A stretch of DNA of 64,000 bases from a bacterium (GCA_035307765.1 DATGHU010000013.1:30166-94165); one strand, 5' to 3'. Positions 8,875 through 18,567 are shown, numbered from the stretch's first letter. The notes: generated from the sequence alone by a model not told the origin. Made by a program: numbers and translations.

Positions 8875-10059
8875 CTACCGGATCGTCGGGGGGGCGGCCA
8901 CCCTCAACCGGTCCCGGATCCGCCGGATCGCCTCCGCGAACCGGTCGTCGGACGCCGTCAGGGAGACGCGGATATAGTCGGTTCCCCGTTCGCCGTACCC
9001 CACGCCGGGTGCCACCGCGACCCCAGCATCCTCGAGCAGGTGCGCGGCGAAAGACACCGAGGTGTAGCCGGCGGGCACCGGAACCCAGAGATAGAAGGTC
9101 GCCCGCGGCATCGGCACGTCCAACCCGGCTTCGCGCAGACCCTTCACGACCGCGTTTCGCCGGGCCTCCCAGATCGCCACGCGCTCGCGGACCGGCTCTT
9201 GGGGACCGGTGAGGGCCGCCACGCCCGCGGCCTGAATCGCCGCGAACTGCCCGCTGTCGATGTTGGTCTTGAGCGTGCCCAAGGCCCCGAGCGCGTCGGC
9301 GTTCCCGACGGCAAACCCCAAGCGCCATCCCGTCATGCAGTACGTCTTGCTCAGCGAGTGGAGCTCGATTCCGACCTCCATCGCCCCCCGGGCCTGCAGG
9401 AAGCTCGGCGGTCGGTATCCCTCATACGCGATCTCCGAGTAGGTGTTGTCGTGAACGATCAGGATGCCGTGCCGGCGCGCGAAATCGGCGACGTCGTTGA
9501 AAAAAGACAGATCGGCGGTGGCGGCGGTGGGATTGTTTGGGTAGTTCAAGAAGAACACCTTCGCCCGGCGGGCGACCGCGTCGGGAATCGCCCCCAGGTC
9601 GGGCAGCCATCCCTGATCGCGGCGCAGTGGCACCGGATAGGGTTCCCCCTCCGCCATGATCGTGGCGGTCGCGTACACCGGGTACCCTGGGTCGCTCACC
9701 AGCGCAACGTCGCCGGGATTCACGAACACCCAGGGAATATGCGCCAGCCCTTCCTTCGAACCGATCAGCACCAGCGTCTCGCGGTCTGGGTCGAGGGAGA
9801 CGCCGAAGCGGCGCGCGTACCATCCCACGATCGCGCGCCTGAGGTCGGCGGTGCCCTGGTAGGGCGGATAGGTATGCGTCGCCGGGTTGCGCGCGGCGTC
9901 GGTGAGCGCTGCGATGATGTGCGGGGGGGTGGGGAGATCGGGATCCCCAATCGAGAGGTTGATCACATCGACCCCCGTCGCCCGAAGCGCAGCCCGCTTC
10001 CGATCCAGGTCGGCAAACAGGTACGGCGGTATGCTCTGCATCCGGCGTGCGAGCTCCAT
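8875..10059 (-). CDS. dapL: LL-diaminopimelate aminotransferase-type class I/II aminotransferase
   Basis: 394 residues, fold-type-I PLP enzyme. The N-terminal motif [15 protein letters not shown], the YPPYQGT segment, [10 protein letters not shown] and the Schiff-base lysine K238 in [13 protein letters not shown] match the DapL group, which converts tetrahydrodipicolinate directly to LL-diaminopimelate in lysine and peptidoglycan synthesis. Broad-specificity aspartate aminotransferases of the same subgroup are the alternative. It lies 44 bp downstream of miaA. Its 3' end touches the region where hflX must start, suggesting coupled expression. Confidence 0.82.
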   Translation of the reverse strand: MELARRMQSIPPYLFADLDRKRAALRATGVDVINLSIGDPDLPTPPHIIAALTDAARNPATHTYPPYQGTADLRRAIVGWYARRFGVSLDPDRETLVLIGSKEGLAHIPWVFVNPGDVALVSDPGYPVYATATIMAEGEPYPVPLRRDQGWLPDLGAIPDAVARRAKVFFLNYPNNPTAATADLSFFNDVADFARRHGILIVHDNTYSEIAYEGYRPPSFLQARGAMEVGIELHSLSKTYCMTGWRLGFAVGNADALGALGTLKTNIDSGQFAAIQAAGVAALTGPQEPVRERVAIWEARRNAVVKGLREAGLDVPMPRATFYLWVPVPAGYTSVSFAAHLLEDAGVAVAPGVGYGERGTDYIRVSLTASDDRFAEAIRRIRDRLRVAAPPTIR

Positions 10060-10103
10060 TCAGGCCCTCCCCCACTCGGTGATGCCTTCCGACTCCCGAG
10101 TGG

Positions 10104-11045
10104 TTACATCGTGATCATAACACGGATTTGCTCGGCCACCGCCTCGGGGGGGGCTTCGCCAACGTCCAGCCACCGGTAGCGCCGGTCGGCGCGAAACCAG
10201 GTCGATTGCCGCTTTGCGTACCGCCGGGTGTTGCGCCGGAGAATCTCACCGGCCTCCTCCAGCGACACGCTGCCGTCTAGGTGCGCGGCGATCTCCTTGT
10301 ACCCCAGCCCTTGGAGCGCCGGGAGCGTTCTGGAGAATCCCGTCCGAAGCAGCGAGCGGACCTCCTCCACCAGGCCCGCCGCCAGATGCTGGTCGATCCG
10401 GCGGCGGATCCGCGCCTGCAGCAGACTTCCGTCCATCGTCAGCGCGAACATGGCGACCCCCGGCACCGGCGCGCGGTCGACGGTCGCCGGGAGCAGCGCC
10501 TGCTGGAGCATCGAGATCGGCACCCCCGTGCCGGCGTGCACCTCGAGGGCGCGAATGATCCGCCGGACGTTGTGCGGATGCACCCGCATCGCCGCGGCGG
10601 GGTCCACCAGGAGAAGCCGCCGGTAGAGGGTTCCCGGACCGCCGGCGTGTTCTTCTGCTTCCAACTCCGCGCGCAGGGGCCAGTTCGGGGGGGCCGATGG
10701 GATCCGGAGATCGTCCACGACCGCCCGAATGTACAGCCCCGTCCCTCCCACCAGCAGCGCGACGCGGTGGCGCCCGCGGATCCCCTCAAGGGCGACCCGG
10801 GCGAGGCGCTGGTAGTCGGCGAGGGTGACGATTTCGTCTGGAGCCGCGACGTCGATCAGGTGGTGCGGCACGCGCCGCCGGTCCTCCGGGGTCGGCTTGG
10901 CCGTGCCGATGTCCATCCCCCGGTAGAGCGTCCTGGAGTCGGCAGAAACGATCTCGGCGTCGAGCCGTTCGGCGAGCGCGACCGCGATCGCGGTCTTTCC
11001 GATGGCGGTCGGTCCCCCGATGACGATCAGGGCGGGAGCGCTCAC
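10104..11045 (-). CDS. miaA: tRNA dimethylallyltransferase MiaA
   Basis: 313 residues, standard family length. The P-loop GGPTAIGKT is at residues 10-18, with SADSRTLYRGMDIGTAKP and VGGTGLYIRA following, and the C-terminal GYKEI and KRQSTWFR motifs present. The enzyme prenylates A37 of tRNAs reading UNN codons; MiaB, also in this window, then methylthiolates the same base. It starts nine bases after the stop of the HEPN-motif gene, so the two are likely co-transcribed and perhaps coupled. Confidence 0.96.
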   Translation of the reverse strand: MSAPALIVIGGPTAIGKTAIAVALAERLDAEIVSADSRTLYRGMDIGTAKPTPEDRRRVPHHLIDVAAPDEIVTLADYQRLARVALEGIRGRHRVALLVGGTGLYIRAVVDDLRIPSAPPNWPLRAELEAEEHAGGPGTLYRRLLLVDPAAAMRVHPHNVRRIIRALEVHAGTGVPISMLQQALLPATVDRAPVPGVAMFALTMDGSLLQARIRRRIDQHLAAGLVEEVRSLLRTGFSRTLPALQGLGYKEIAAHLDGSVSLEEAGEILRRNTRRYAKRQSTWFRADRRYRWLDVGEAPPEAVAEQIRVMITM

Positions 11046-11054
11046 CCCGCGGGC

Positions 11055-12071
11055 CTAGTGTCTCCGCCGGCGCCGGCGGCGCCGCGCGGGCGGGACGACG
11101 GAGGCGGGGGGTGCGACCACCGGGCCCCCCGCCGGAACGACGGGGGTGGGCGTCGGGGTCGCGTCGGCAGTTGAGGCGCGAGCGGTCACGGCCGGGGTGC
11201 CGGTCAGCCGCGAGCGGTGGGGACGGTCATCGAGCCAGACGAACTGGCGAGGGGCGGACCTCCGATCGAACGCGTAGAACCCCTGATAGAGCGAGCGGGC
11301 GATCTCCACCGCCTTCGCCGCGTTCTCGGCGGAGAGCAACGCCTCGATCCGCGTCTCCCCGCCCCGACCGGCGTGCTGCACGTCCTCGTACTCCCCCTTA
11401 TAGTGGGTGAGCATGTTTCGCCAAGTTCGCAGCTCGGACATGGCGCGGAGCTCCTTGCCCTCCTCGCCGAAGGTCTTCCCCGTCTTGCTCACGAGACGCG
11501 TGACCTCCATCCACTTGCCCTCCGGCGACATCCGATCGTAATGCCGATACCGGCCGCCCAGCCGATCCGCCCCGACCATGTTGATGAACGCCTCCAGGGC
11601 GAGGAACGACATCAGGAGCGCGACCAAGCTGTGAGTCTGCTCCCCCTCCCGGTTTGGCGGCGAGGCGTGCGCGCACCGCGCCGCGGCATCCGCATGCTCG
11701 CGGGCGAGGGCAAACATTGTCTGCTCGAGATGGGTTCGCTCCCATGCCTGCTCCCCCGTCCCCGCCTCCGCCGCCGCTCCCCCCACCGCAGCCGGGCTGG
11801 GAGGGACACCGGGAGATGCGGGGAGCGCGGCCGGAGATTTTCTGGTGGGACGGCGCCGCCGACGCCGGATCGGCTTGGCCGCGCCCCCGACCGCCGGCTG
11901 GTCCGAGGGCGTGACGCCCGGCGCCTGCCCGTCCGTGCTGGATTCGGTGGCAACGTCCCTGAACACGGGGGCGATCGGAGCCGGCGGGGGCGCCGGCAAT
12001 GCGGAGGGCGCCTCCGGGAGGGGAGTGATCCCGGCGGGGCGGTGCCGCCGGCGCTGCCTCGGCCTGGTCAT
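11055..12071 (-). CDS. Unknown protein with HEPN-like RNMLTH motif between disordered Pro/Arg-rich tails
   Basis: 338 residues, from an ATG 78 bp from the divergent mutS start. Residues 1-105 and 285-338 are low complexity (Pro, Ala, Arg; ending in a run of eight Arg then His) and probably disordered and nucleic-acid binding. The central part, about 107-270, is helical, with LLMSFLALEAFINM and then R218-N-M-L-T-H223 in LRTWRNMLTHYK. That fits the R-N-x(3)-H form of the HEPN Rx4-6H signature of RNases and RNA-binding domains. It is the first gene of the miaA-dapL-hflX operon, whose products act on tRNA and ribosomes. No nucleotidyltransferase partner gene is adjacent. The HEPN assignment is from motif and helicity only. 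Confidence 0.65.
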   Translation of the reverse strand: MTRPRQRRRHRPAGITPLPEAPSALPAPPPAPIAPVFRDVATESSTDGQAPGVTPSDQPAVGGAAKPIRRRRRRPTRKSPAALPASPGVPPSPAAVGGAAAEAGTGEQAWERTHLEQTMFALAREHADAAARCAHASPPNREGEQTHSLVALLMSFLALEAFINMVGADRLGGRYRHYDRMSPEGKWMEVTRLVSKTGKTFGEEGKELRAMSELRTWRNMLTHYKGEYEDVQHAGRGGETRIEALLSAENAAKAVEIARSLYQGFYAFDRRSAPRQFVWLDDRPHRSRLTGTPAVTARASTADATPTPTPVVPAGGPVVAPPASVVPPARRRRRRRRH

Positions 12072-12149
12072 ACATCTCAGTTCGGCGGCTCCGCTCGCGC
12101 CTCCCCCCAAGGGGGACCCCGACCGGGGGCGCCGAAGAAAGGGGTGGCC

Positions 12150-14855
12150 ATGAGCAGCCTTACCCCGATGATGCAGCAGTACCGCTCGCTGAAGGATCAA
12201 CACCCCAACGCGGTTCTGCTCTTCCGCCTCGGTGATTTCTTCGAAGCGTTCGACGAGGACGCGGCCATTGTGGCGCGCGAGCTCCAGCTCACCCTGACGA
12301 GCCGGCCGGTGGCCAAGGGCCGGCGAATCCCGATGTGTGGCATCCCCCATCACGCGCTGCACACCTACGTGCGACGGCTGATCGATCGGGGACACCGGGT
12401 CGCGATCTGCGACCAGGTCGAGGATCCGAAACACACGCGGACGCTGGTTCGCCGGGAAGTCGTCCGCATCGTCACGCCGGGCACCGTGATCGAGGACGAC
12501 CTCCTCACCCCCCGCGAGAACAACTTCCTTGCCGCGGTGATGCGGCGACCGCGGTCGACGCGAGGGGCCGAGGGGGCAGGTCGGGCCGACGGCTGGGGGA
12601 TGGCTTGGGCCGACCTCTCCACCGGCGAGTTCTTCGCGATGGAGGGAGAGGCCGGGGTCGAGCTGTCCGACACGCTGGCGCTGTGGCACCCGCGAGAGGT
12701 TCTGGTTCCCGATGATCCCGAGATGATCGCGGTCACCGTCGAGGGGATCACCACCACGCCATGCGACGCGCAATGGTTCGACCCCGAGGCCGCGGCTCGC
12801 ATCCTGCGCGACCATTTGGGGGTGGCGACCCTCGACGCCTTCGGGCTCGCGGAGGCCCCCCTCGCCACCGGCGCGGCAGGAGCGCTCATCCTGTACCTCC
12901 GCGAGACCCAAAAGGGCGCGCTGCCGCACCTCCGCAACCTCCGACTGATCCCCCGCGAATCCGCGCTGGTCTTCGATGAGGCCACCCAGCGGGCGCTCGC
13001 CCTGTGGCCGGCGTCGAGGGACGGCAGGGGAGGCGAGACGCTCCTCGATGTGCTCGATCTGTCGGAGACCCCGATGGGCGGCCGACTCCTCAGGCGGTGG
13101 CTGCAGCACCCCTTGATCGATCTCGCCGCGCTCGAGGCGCGCTTGAATGGAGTGGAATCCTTCGTCGGCAACGCCTCCGCCCGCGAGGCGCTGCGCGCCC
13201 GCCTGCGGACCGTGGGGGACATCGAGCGGTTGGCCGGGCGGCTGGCCCACGAGGCGGGGTCCCCTCGCGACCTCGCCGCCCTCCGGAACTCCCTCCAGGC
13301 GCTGCCGCCCATTCCGCCGCTCCTCGCCGGGATGGCCGACGTCGGCATCCAGGGGTTCCTGCCGGCCCTTGCGGTCCCGCCGGAGGTCGGCGAGCTTCTG
13401 CAGCTTAGCCTGGTCGATGCCCCCCCGCTCTCTCCAAAGGACGGTGGGCTGATCCGGCCGGGGGTCGACCCCGAAATCGACCGCCTGCGTGCGGGGAGCC
13501 GGGAGGCCCGCGAGTGGATGGCGGCGTTGGAGGCGGCCGAACGCGCCCGAACCGGCATCCGCAGCCTCAAGGTCGGCTACAACCAGGTGATGGGCTACTA
13601 CATCGAGGTAAGCAAGGCCAACGAACGCCTCGTCCCGCCCGACTACATCCGCAAAGGGACGCTGGTCGGCGCGGAGCGGTACATCACGGCGGAGATGAAG
13701 GACCGCGAGGCGCTGATCCTGACGGCGCAAGAGCGCATCGCGATGCGGGAATACGAGGTCTTCTGCGCGCTTCGCGACGCCGTCCGCGCCGACCTCGGCC
13801 CGCTCCAATCCGCCGCCCGCGCGCTCGCCGAGCTCGACGCCCTGTCCGCGCTCGCCGAGGTCGCGGTCCGCCACCGCTACGTCCGGCCGCGTCTCTCCCT
13901 CGACGGGGGCCTGCGAATCGTGGAAGGGCGGCACCCCGCGGTGGAGCGGGCGATCGGCCCCCAGCGGTTCGTCCCAAACGATCTCTCCCTGGGGGTCGAC
14001 GGCCGCACCATCCTCATCGTCACCGGTCCGAACTTCGGCGGGAAGAGCACCTACATCCGCCAGGCCGCGCTCATCGTGATCATGGCCCAGATCGGCTCCT
14101 ACGTTCCCGCGCGGGAGGCGGAGATCGGTCTGGTCGACCGGATCTTTACCCGGGTGGGGGCCACGGACGACCTCACCGCCGGACGCAGCACATTCCTGAA
14201 CGAGATGATCGAGGTCGCCCGCATCCTCACCCAGGCCACGGCCCGCAGCTTGGTGATCTTAGACGAGGTCGGCCGGGGCACCAGCACGTACGATGGGATG
14301 AGCCTGGCCTGGGCCGTCGTCGAGGACCTGCACGACCGGGTGGGGGCCCGCACCCTCTTCGCCACACACTACCACGAGCTCACGGAGCTGGCCCCCCAAC
14401 TCGCCCGCGTGGGCAACATCCAGGTCCTCATCAAGGAGGCCGGCCGGGATATCGTGTTCCTCCACCGCGTCGCCGACGGAGCGGCGGCGTCGTCCTACGG
14501 GATCCATGTGGCTCGCCTGGCCGGGGTCCCCGAGCCGGTGATCGAGCGGGCACGCGAGGTGCTGGCGGGGTTGGAGGCAGCCTCCGGATCCGCGCGGCCC
14601 CCCCGCGGTCGACGGGGCCCGTCGCGCGGCCGGCAGCTGCCGCTGCTGCTCCCCTCCGCCGTCGAAGAGGCCCTCCGCCAAGCCGATCTCGCCCGGATGA
14701 CCCCGCTCGATGCCTTGAACTTCCTGTCCACCCTGCGGGCGCAGCTCGAGCCGAAGACCGCCACGCCCGAGGCCCCCGAATCCGACCCCGGCGGGGGCGG
14801 GCGATCCGGCAGCACCGTGATCCCGTTCCCCCCGCGTCCCCAACGCGGATCATGA
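12150..14855 (+). CDS. mutS: DNA mismatch repair protein MutS
   Basis: 901 residues, starting at ATG with GAAAGGGG upstream; a much longer open frame upstream is antisense to the HEPN gene and not used. The mismatch-recognition loop GDFFEAF carries the Phe-x-Glu wedge. The core and clamp domains follow, then the ATPase with Walker A TGPNFGGKST (about residue 625) and Walker B ILDEVGRGTSTYDG (about 704). The C-terminal linker ends in PLDALNFLSTL, the short helical dimerisation segment. MutS detects mispairs and recruits MutL, whose ATG overlaps its stop codon. Confidence 0.97.
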   Translation: MSSLTPMMQQYRSLKDQHPNAVLLFRLGDFFEAFDEDAAIVARELQLTLTSRPVAKGRRIPMCGIPHHALHTYVRRLIDRGHRVAICDQVEDPKHTRTLVRREVVRIVTPGTVIEDDLLTPRENNFLAAVMRRPRSTRGAEGAGRADGWGMAWADLSTGEFFAMEGEAGVELSDTLALWHPREVLVPDDPEMIAVTVEGITTTPCDAQWFDPEAAARILRDHLGVATLDAFGLAEAPLATGAAGALILYLRETQKGALPHLRNLRLIPRESALVFDEATQRALALWPASRDGRGGETLLDVLDLSETPMGGRLLRRWLQHPLIDLAALEARLNGVESFVGNASAREALRARLRTVGDIERLAGRLAHEAGSPRDLAALRNSLQALPPIPPLLAGMADVGIQGFLPALAVPPEVGELLQLSLVDAPPLSPKDGGLIRPGVDPEIDRLRAGSREAREWMAALEAAERARTGIRSLKVGYNQVMGYYIEVSKANERLVPPDYIRKGTLVGAERYITAEMKDREALILTAQERIAMREYEVFCALRDAVRADLGPLQSAARALAELDALSALAEVAVRHRYVRPRLSLDGGLRIVEGRHPAVERAIGPQRFVPNDLSLGVDGRTILIVTGPNFGGKSTYIRQAALIVIMAQIGSYVPAREAEIGLVDRIFTRVGATDDLTAGRSTFLNEMIEVARILTQATARSLVILDEVGRGTSTYDGMSLAWAVVEDLHDRVGARTLFATHYHELTELAPQLARVGNIQVLIKEAGRDIVFLHRVADGAAASSYGIHVARLAGVPEPVIERAREVLAGLEAASGSARPPRGRRGPSRGRQLPLLLPSAVEEALRQADLARMTPLDALNFLSTLRAQLEPKTATPEAPESDPGGGGRSGSTVIPFPPRPQRGS

Positions 14856-16585
14856 CGCAGAGCCCGATCCAAGTCCTTCCCCGAAGCGCCGCGGAACGCA
14901 TCGCGGCCGGCGAGGTCGTAGAACGCCCGGCGTCGGTGGTGAAGGAGCTGGTCGAGAACAGCCTCGATGCGGAGGCCCGCCGCATCACCGTCGAGATCGC
15001 CGGGGCGGGCCGGCGGCTGATCCGGGTCAGCGACGACGGCACGGGGATCCCGCAGGTGGAGCTCCGGGTCGCCTTCCAGCGGTTCGCGACCAACAAGATC
15101 CGCAGCGCGGAGGATCTGCAGCGGCTCCACACCTATGGGTTCAGGGGCGAAGCGCTCCCCAGCATCGCCGCCGTCGCGCGGGTTCAGATGGTGACGCGCC
15201 CCGCCGGCGAGGAGGCGGCCCGCATTCTCGTCTCCGGGGGCACCGAGGAAGCCGTCGGCCCCGCCAGCGGCCCCTACGGGACCACCGTCGCCGTGGAGGA
15301 CCTCTTCTTCAACACCCCGGCGCGGCGGCAATTCTTGAAGTCGCCCGCCCGCGAGGCCGCGGTGATCGTCGAGACGGTCGAGGCGCTGGCCCTGGCCGCG
15401 CCGGAGGTGGGCTTCCGGCTGGTCGATGACGGGCGCGAGGTGTTCTGGTATCCCCCGGAAGGGTTCTTCGAGCGGGCGCGGCGCGTGCTGGGGTCGCAGG
15501 CGGCCGAGCAGGCCATCGACCTGTCGGCCGGTGGTGGGATCGCGGCACTCGCCGGGGTGCTCGGCATGCCCCAGGTCGCGCAGCGGCGGCGGACGCACCA
15601 GTGGTTCCTCGTCAACGGCCGTCCGGTGCGGAGCCCTCTGCTGGCCCGCGCGCTCGCCCAAGCCTACCACACGCTGATCCCGGACGACCGGTACGCAGCG
15701 GCGGTGCTCGGCCTTCGCTTGCCCCCCGCCGAGGTCGACGCCAACATCCACCCCCGCAAGACCGAGGTCCGGTTCGTCCGCGAGCGGCAGATCTTCGACG
15801 AGGTCGTGCGCGAGGTCCGGCGCGCTCTGCACCGCGTGCCGCTGCTGCACGTCGTCCCGTCAGATGCGGCCGGAATGGCCCGCGAGGACCCGGCTCCGAT
15901 CCCGGCCGCCCGCGGATCGTCTCCCGATCTGCGCGTTCCTCCGACCGCGCCCGCAACGGGAGGGACCCTCTGGGAAGCCGGGGCCCCGCTCACGGATCGA
16001 CGGTGGCCGGCGATCAGGGTGATCGGGCAGCTGGCCCTCACGTATATCGTCGGCCAATCCGGCGGAGATCTCGTCTTGATCGACCAGCACGCGGCCCACG
16101 AGCGCGTCCTCTACGAGCAGTTGATCGCGCGCAAGACTGGCGAAGGCGGGCGGGCCCAAGGCCTCGCGGTCCCGGAAGTCGTGGAGTTGACGCCGGGCGA
16201 AGCCGCGCTCCTGCCGGAGCTGGCGCCCGCGCTGGAGGAACTCGGATTCGGCATCGAGGACTTCGGGCGGGCAACGGTCCGGCTTTCGTCGGTGCCGGCG
16301 ATCGCGGCCGCCCGGGCGCCGGGGGACGTGTTCCGCGCCTGCCTCACGGATCTCGCGGACGATCACGGCGCGCACGCCGGCCGGTCACTCGAAGAGCGGC
16401 TGGCGATTGCGACCGCCTGTCACACCGCCGTGCGGGCCGGCGATCCTCTGAACGCCGAGACGATGGCGGATCTCCTCACCGCCCTGGCGCGGGCGAAGGA
16501 CCCGTTCTCGTGCTTCCACGGACGCCCGACACTGGTGAGGGTTCGAGGGGCCGAGATCGAGAAATGGTTCTACCGCCGGACGTAA
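14852..16585 (+). CDS. mutL: DNA mismatch repair endonuclease MutL
   Basis: 577 residues, joined to mutS by an ATGA overlap. The N-terminal GHKL ATPase shows VVKELVENSLDA, DDGTGI and YGFRGEALPSIAAVA. The C-terminal domain has DQHAAHERVLYE near residue 410, which fits the DQHA(X)2E(X)4E metal-binding nicking motif, together with ACHTAVRAGDPL and CFHGRPT zinc-site motifs. MutL is therefore probably a latent endonuclease, as expected in bacteria without MutH. A proline- and Ala-rich linker separates the two domains. Confidence 0.96.
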   Translation: MTQSPIQVLPRSAAERIAAGEVVERPASVVKELVENSLDAEARRITVEIAGAGRRLIRVSDDGTGIPQVELRVAFQRFATNKIRSAEDLQRLHTYGFRGEALPSIAAVARVQMVTRPAGEEAARILVSGGTEEAVGPASGPYGTTVAVEDLFFNTPARRQFLKSPAREAAVIVETVEALALAAPEVGFRLVDDGREVFWYPPEGFFERARRVLGSQAAEQAIDLSAGGGIAALAGVLGMPQVAQRRRTHQWFLVNGRPVRSPLLARALAQAYHTLIPDDRYAAAVLGLRLPPAEVDANIHPRKTEVRFVRERQIFDEVVREVRRALHRVPLLHVVPSDAAGMAREDPAPIPAARGSSPDLRVPPTAPATGGTLWEAGAPLTDRRWPAIRVIGQLALTYIVGQSGGDLVLIDQHAAHERVLYEQLIARKTGEGGRAQGLAVPEVVELTPGEAALLPELAPALEELGFGIEDFGRATVRLSSVPAIAAARAPGDVFRACLTDLADDHGAHAGRSLEERLAIATACHTAVRAGDPLNAETMADLLTALARAKDPFSCFHGRPTLVRVRGAEIEKWFYRRT

Positions 16586-16665
16586 CCGCCGGACGGGGTC
16601 GACCCCCCGGGCGCCCGCCCTCCCTGGACGCCATCGACGGACGGCACTGAACCGCAGGTGCCCGC

Positions 16666-18000
16666 TCAGGTGCGGACGCCGGCGGTCTCACGCCCTCGGA
16701 GCACCCAGGAACCCGCCGCGGTGATCTCCACCACGACCGTCGAGCCGACCAGGCGCTCGTCCCCCTCAAGGGTCACCACCTTGTTCGTCCGGGTGCGACC
16801 GACGACACCCCCCCGGGCGCCGGGGCTGTCCACGAGCACCTCTTGAGGGGTCCCCACGAGCCGCTGGTTGACCTCGCAGGCGACGCGCTCCACCACGCGG
16901 TTGAGATCGAGGAGGCGGCGCCGGGCGATTTCGTCGGGGACCTGGTCGGGGTATCCCGCAGCGGGGGTGCCCTGGCGGGCCGAGTAGATCGCCGTGTTCA
17001 TCGCGTCGAACCGGACCTCGTTGACCAGCCGAACGGTCCCTTCGAACTCTTCCTCGGTCTCGCCGGGAAAACCGACGATGGCGTCGGTGGTCACGCTTGC
17101 GGCCGGCACCGCTTCGCGGATCGCGGCCACGGTGTCCCGGTACTGCGCGGTCGAGTAGGCGCGGTGCATGCGCCGGAGCACCCCGTCGTCCCCCGATTGC
17201 ACGGGGAGATGGATGTGCTCGCAGACCTTCGGCAGATCCGCCACCGTGCGGATCAAGGCGCGGGTCATGTCCCGGGGGTGGCTGGTGGTGAACCGGATCC
17301 GTTCGATCCCATCCACTTCGTGCACGAGCCGCAGCAGATCCGCCAAATTGCACCGCGGGGCCAGGTCGTGCCCGTAGCTGTCCACGTTTTGGCCGAGCAG
17401 CGTGACCTCCCGATACCCCCGCGCCGCGAGGCCGGCGACCTCGGCGACGACCGTCGCTGGAGGCACGCTGCGCTCGCGCCCGCGCACGTAGGGCACGACG
17501 CAGAAGGTACAAAACTTGTTGCAGCCGTGGATGATGTTCACGAAACCGCGGACCGCGCTCCCCCGATGCGCCGGCAGGATGGGCAACGGATGGGCTCGAT
17601 CGGATCGATCCCAGACCTCGTACACGGGCTGGCACCCGTCGCGGACCTGGCGAAGCAATTCCGGGAGCCGGTGGATGTTGTGGACGCCGAAGACCAAGTC
17701 CAGGTACGGGGCTCGGGCGCGAACCCGCTCGCGGTCCTTTTGCACCAGGCACCCGGCCAGCCCGAGGATCAGGCCGGGCCGGTGCCGCTTGAGGTCGCGC
17801 AGCTCCCCCAGCCGGCCATACGCCCGGTCATCCGCTCCCTCGCGGATGGTGCACGTGTTGATGAGGATCACATCGGCATCGGCGGGGCTGTCCGTCGGCT
17901 GGTACCCGAGCTCCAGCAGCAACCCCGCCATCGCCTCGGAGTCGCGGACGTTCATCTGGCAGCCTTGGGTGATGATATGAAAACGCGATCCCGTTGACAT
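16666..18000 (-). CDS. miaB: tRNA-2-methylthio-N6-dimethylallyladenosine synthase MiaB
   Basis: 444 residues from the ATG of MSTGSRFHIITQGCQMN, with GGGGAA upstream. The N-terminal UPF0004 domain supplies cysteines in QGCQMN, NTCTIRE and LAGCLVQ for the auxiliary cluster. The radical SAM motif CNKFCTFC lies about residue 155 in NIIHGCNKFCTFCVVPYVRG. The C-terminal TRAM domain includes VVGRTRTNKVV. It methylthiolates the i6A37 made by MiaA. It is convergent with mutL and divergent from the zinc-ribbon gene. MtaB or RimO are alternatives, but the RERS motif and TRAM sequence fit MiaB. Confidence 0.94.
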   Translation of the reverse strand: MSTGSRFHIITQGCQMNVRDSEAMAGLLLELGYQPTDSPADADVILINTCTIREGADDRAYGRLGELRDLKRHRPGLILGLAGCLVQKDRERVRARAPYLDLVFGVHNIHRLPELLRQVRDGCQPVYEVWDRSDRAHPLPILPAHRGSAVRGFVNIIHGCNKFCTFCVVPYVRGRERSVPPATVVAEVAGLAARGYREVTLLGQNVDSYGHDLAPRCNLADLLRLVHEVDGIERIRFTTSHPRDMTRALIRTVADLPKVCEHIHLPVQSGDDGVLRRMHRAYSTAQYRDTVAAIREAVPAASVTTDAIVGFPGETEEEFEGTVRLVNEVRFDAMNTAIYSARQGTPAAGYPDQVPDEIARRRLLDLNRVVERVACEVNQRLVGTPQEVLVDSPGARGGVVGRTRTNKVVTLEGDERLVGSTVVVEITAAGSWVLRGRETAGVRT

Positions 18001-18122
18001 CGGCGTTCCCCCCGGGGAGTCTACGCCCCGCCCCCCGAATGGTCCTCCCGGGACGCCCCGCCCGCTCCCAAACAGGAGATTGCGGCGGCGCCTCGAAGAA
18101 GGGGCCAAAGGAGGGACCGATT

Positions 18123-18554
18123 ATGCCGGCGGTCCTGATCGCGATCTGCTCGAATCCCGAGTGCACCCGGCACGCTGCCTCGGCGCGGGCGAGCGACCTC
18201 CCCGTGGACTGCCCCTCCTGCGGGGCGGTGATGCTCGCGCGATGCTGGAAGTGCGAGCGGCTGCTGACCAACCCGTTCACGTCCTACTGCGTCGACTGCG
18301 GGGTGCCGCTCAAGCGCATCCTCCCCCAGGTAACCCGGCCGGAACCCCTGCTCGCCATCTGCGCCAACCCCGAATGCAGCGGCGGGATCGAAACCCGCCA
18401 CACGGTGACGTTTCCCTCCCGCTGCCCGCAGTGCCACTCGCCGCTCGTCTCACACTGCTGGAAGTGTGGCGCCCGGATCGTCTCGCTGGATCAGCACTAC
18501 TGCCAGGGGTGCGGCGTCCCGCTCAAGCGGCTGCGCGCGATCTCCAACACCTAA
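18123..18554 (+). CDS. Internally duplicated zinc-ribbon protein
   Basis: 143 residues behind a strong AAAGGAGG site. It consists of two copies of a module of about 70 residues: CSNPEC, CPSC, CWKC, CVDCGVPLKR, then CANPEC, CPQC, CWKC, CQGCGVPLKR. That gives sixteen cysteines in CxxC/CxxxxC knuckles, enough for four zinc sites. No other domain is present. Such double zinc ribbons usually mediate protein or nucleic-acid contacts. It is divergent from miaB with about 120 bp between the starts. The function is not known. Confidence 0.85.
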   Translation: MPAVLIAICSNPECTRHAASARASDLPVDCPSCGAVMLARCWKCERLLTNPFTSYCVDCGVPLKRILPQVTRPEPLLAICANPECSGGIETRHTVTFPSRCPQCHSPLVSHCWKCGARIVSLDQHYCQGCGVPLKRLRAISNT

Positions 18555-18567
18555 CCGCCCGGACCGG

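Noticed and set aside
8753..9328. N-terminal extension of the hflX frame into dapL
   Set aside because: It overlaps conserved dapL codons in another frame and shows no HflX-like sequence.
12072..13934. Long minus-strand open frame continuing upstream of the HEPN-motif gene, opposite mutS
   Set aside because: It is antisense to conserved mutS codons, has low-complexity Arg/Gly/Asp composition typical of high-GC shadow frames, and the real start at 12071 explains the gene.
13514..14851. Upstream extension of the mutL frame inside mutS
   Set aside because: mutL homology begins at 14852; the upstream part is an out-of-frame reading of mutS.
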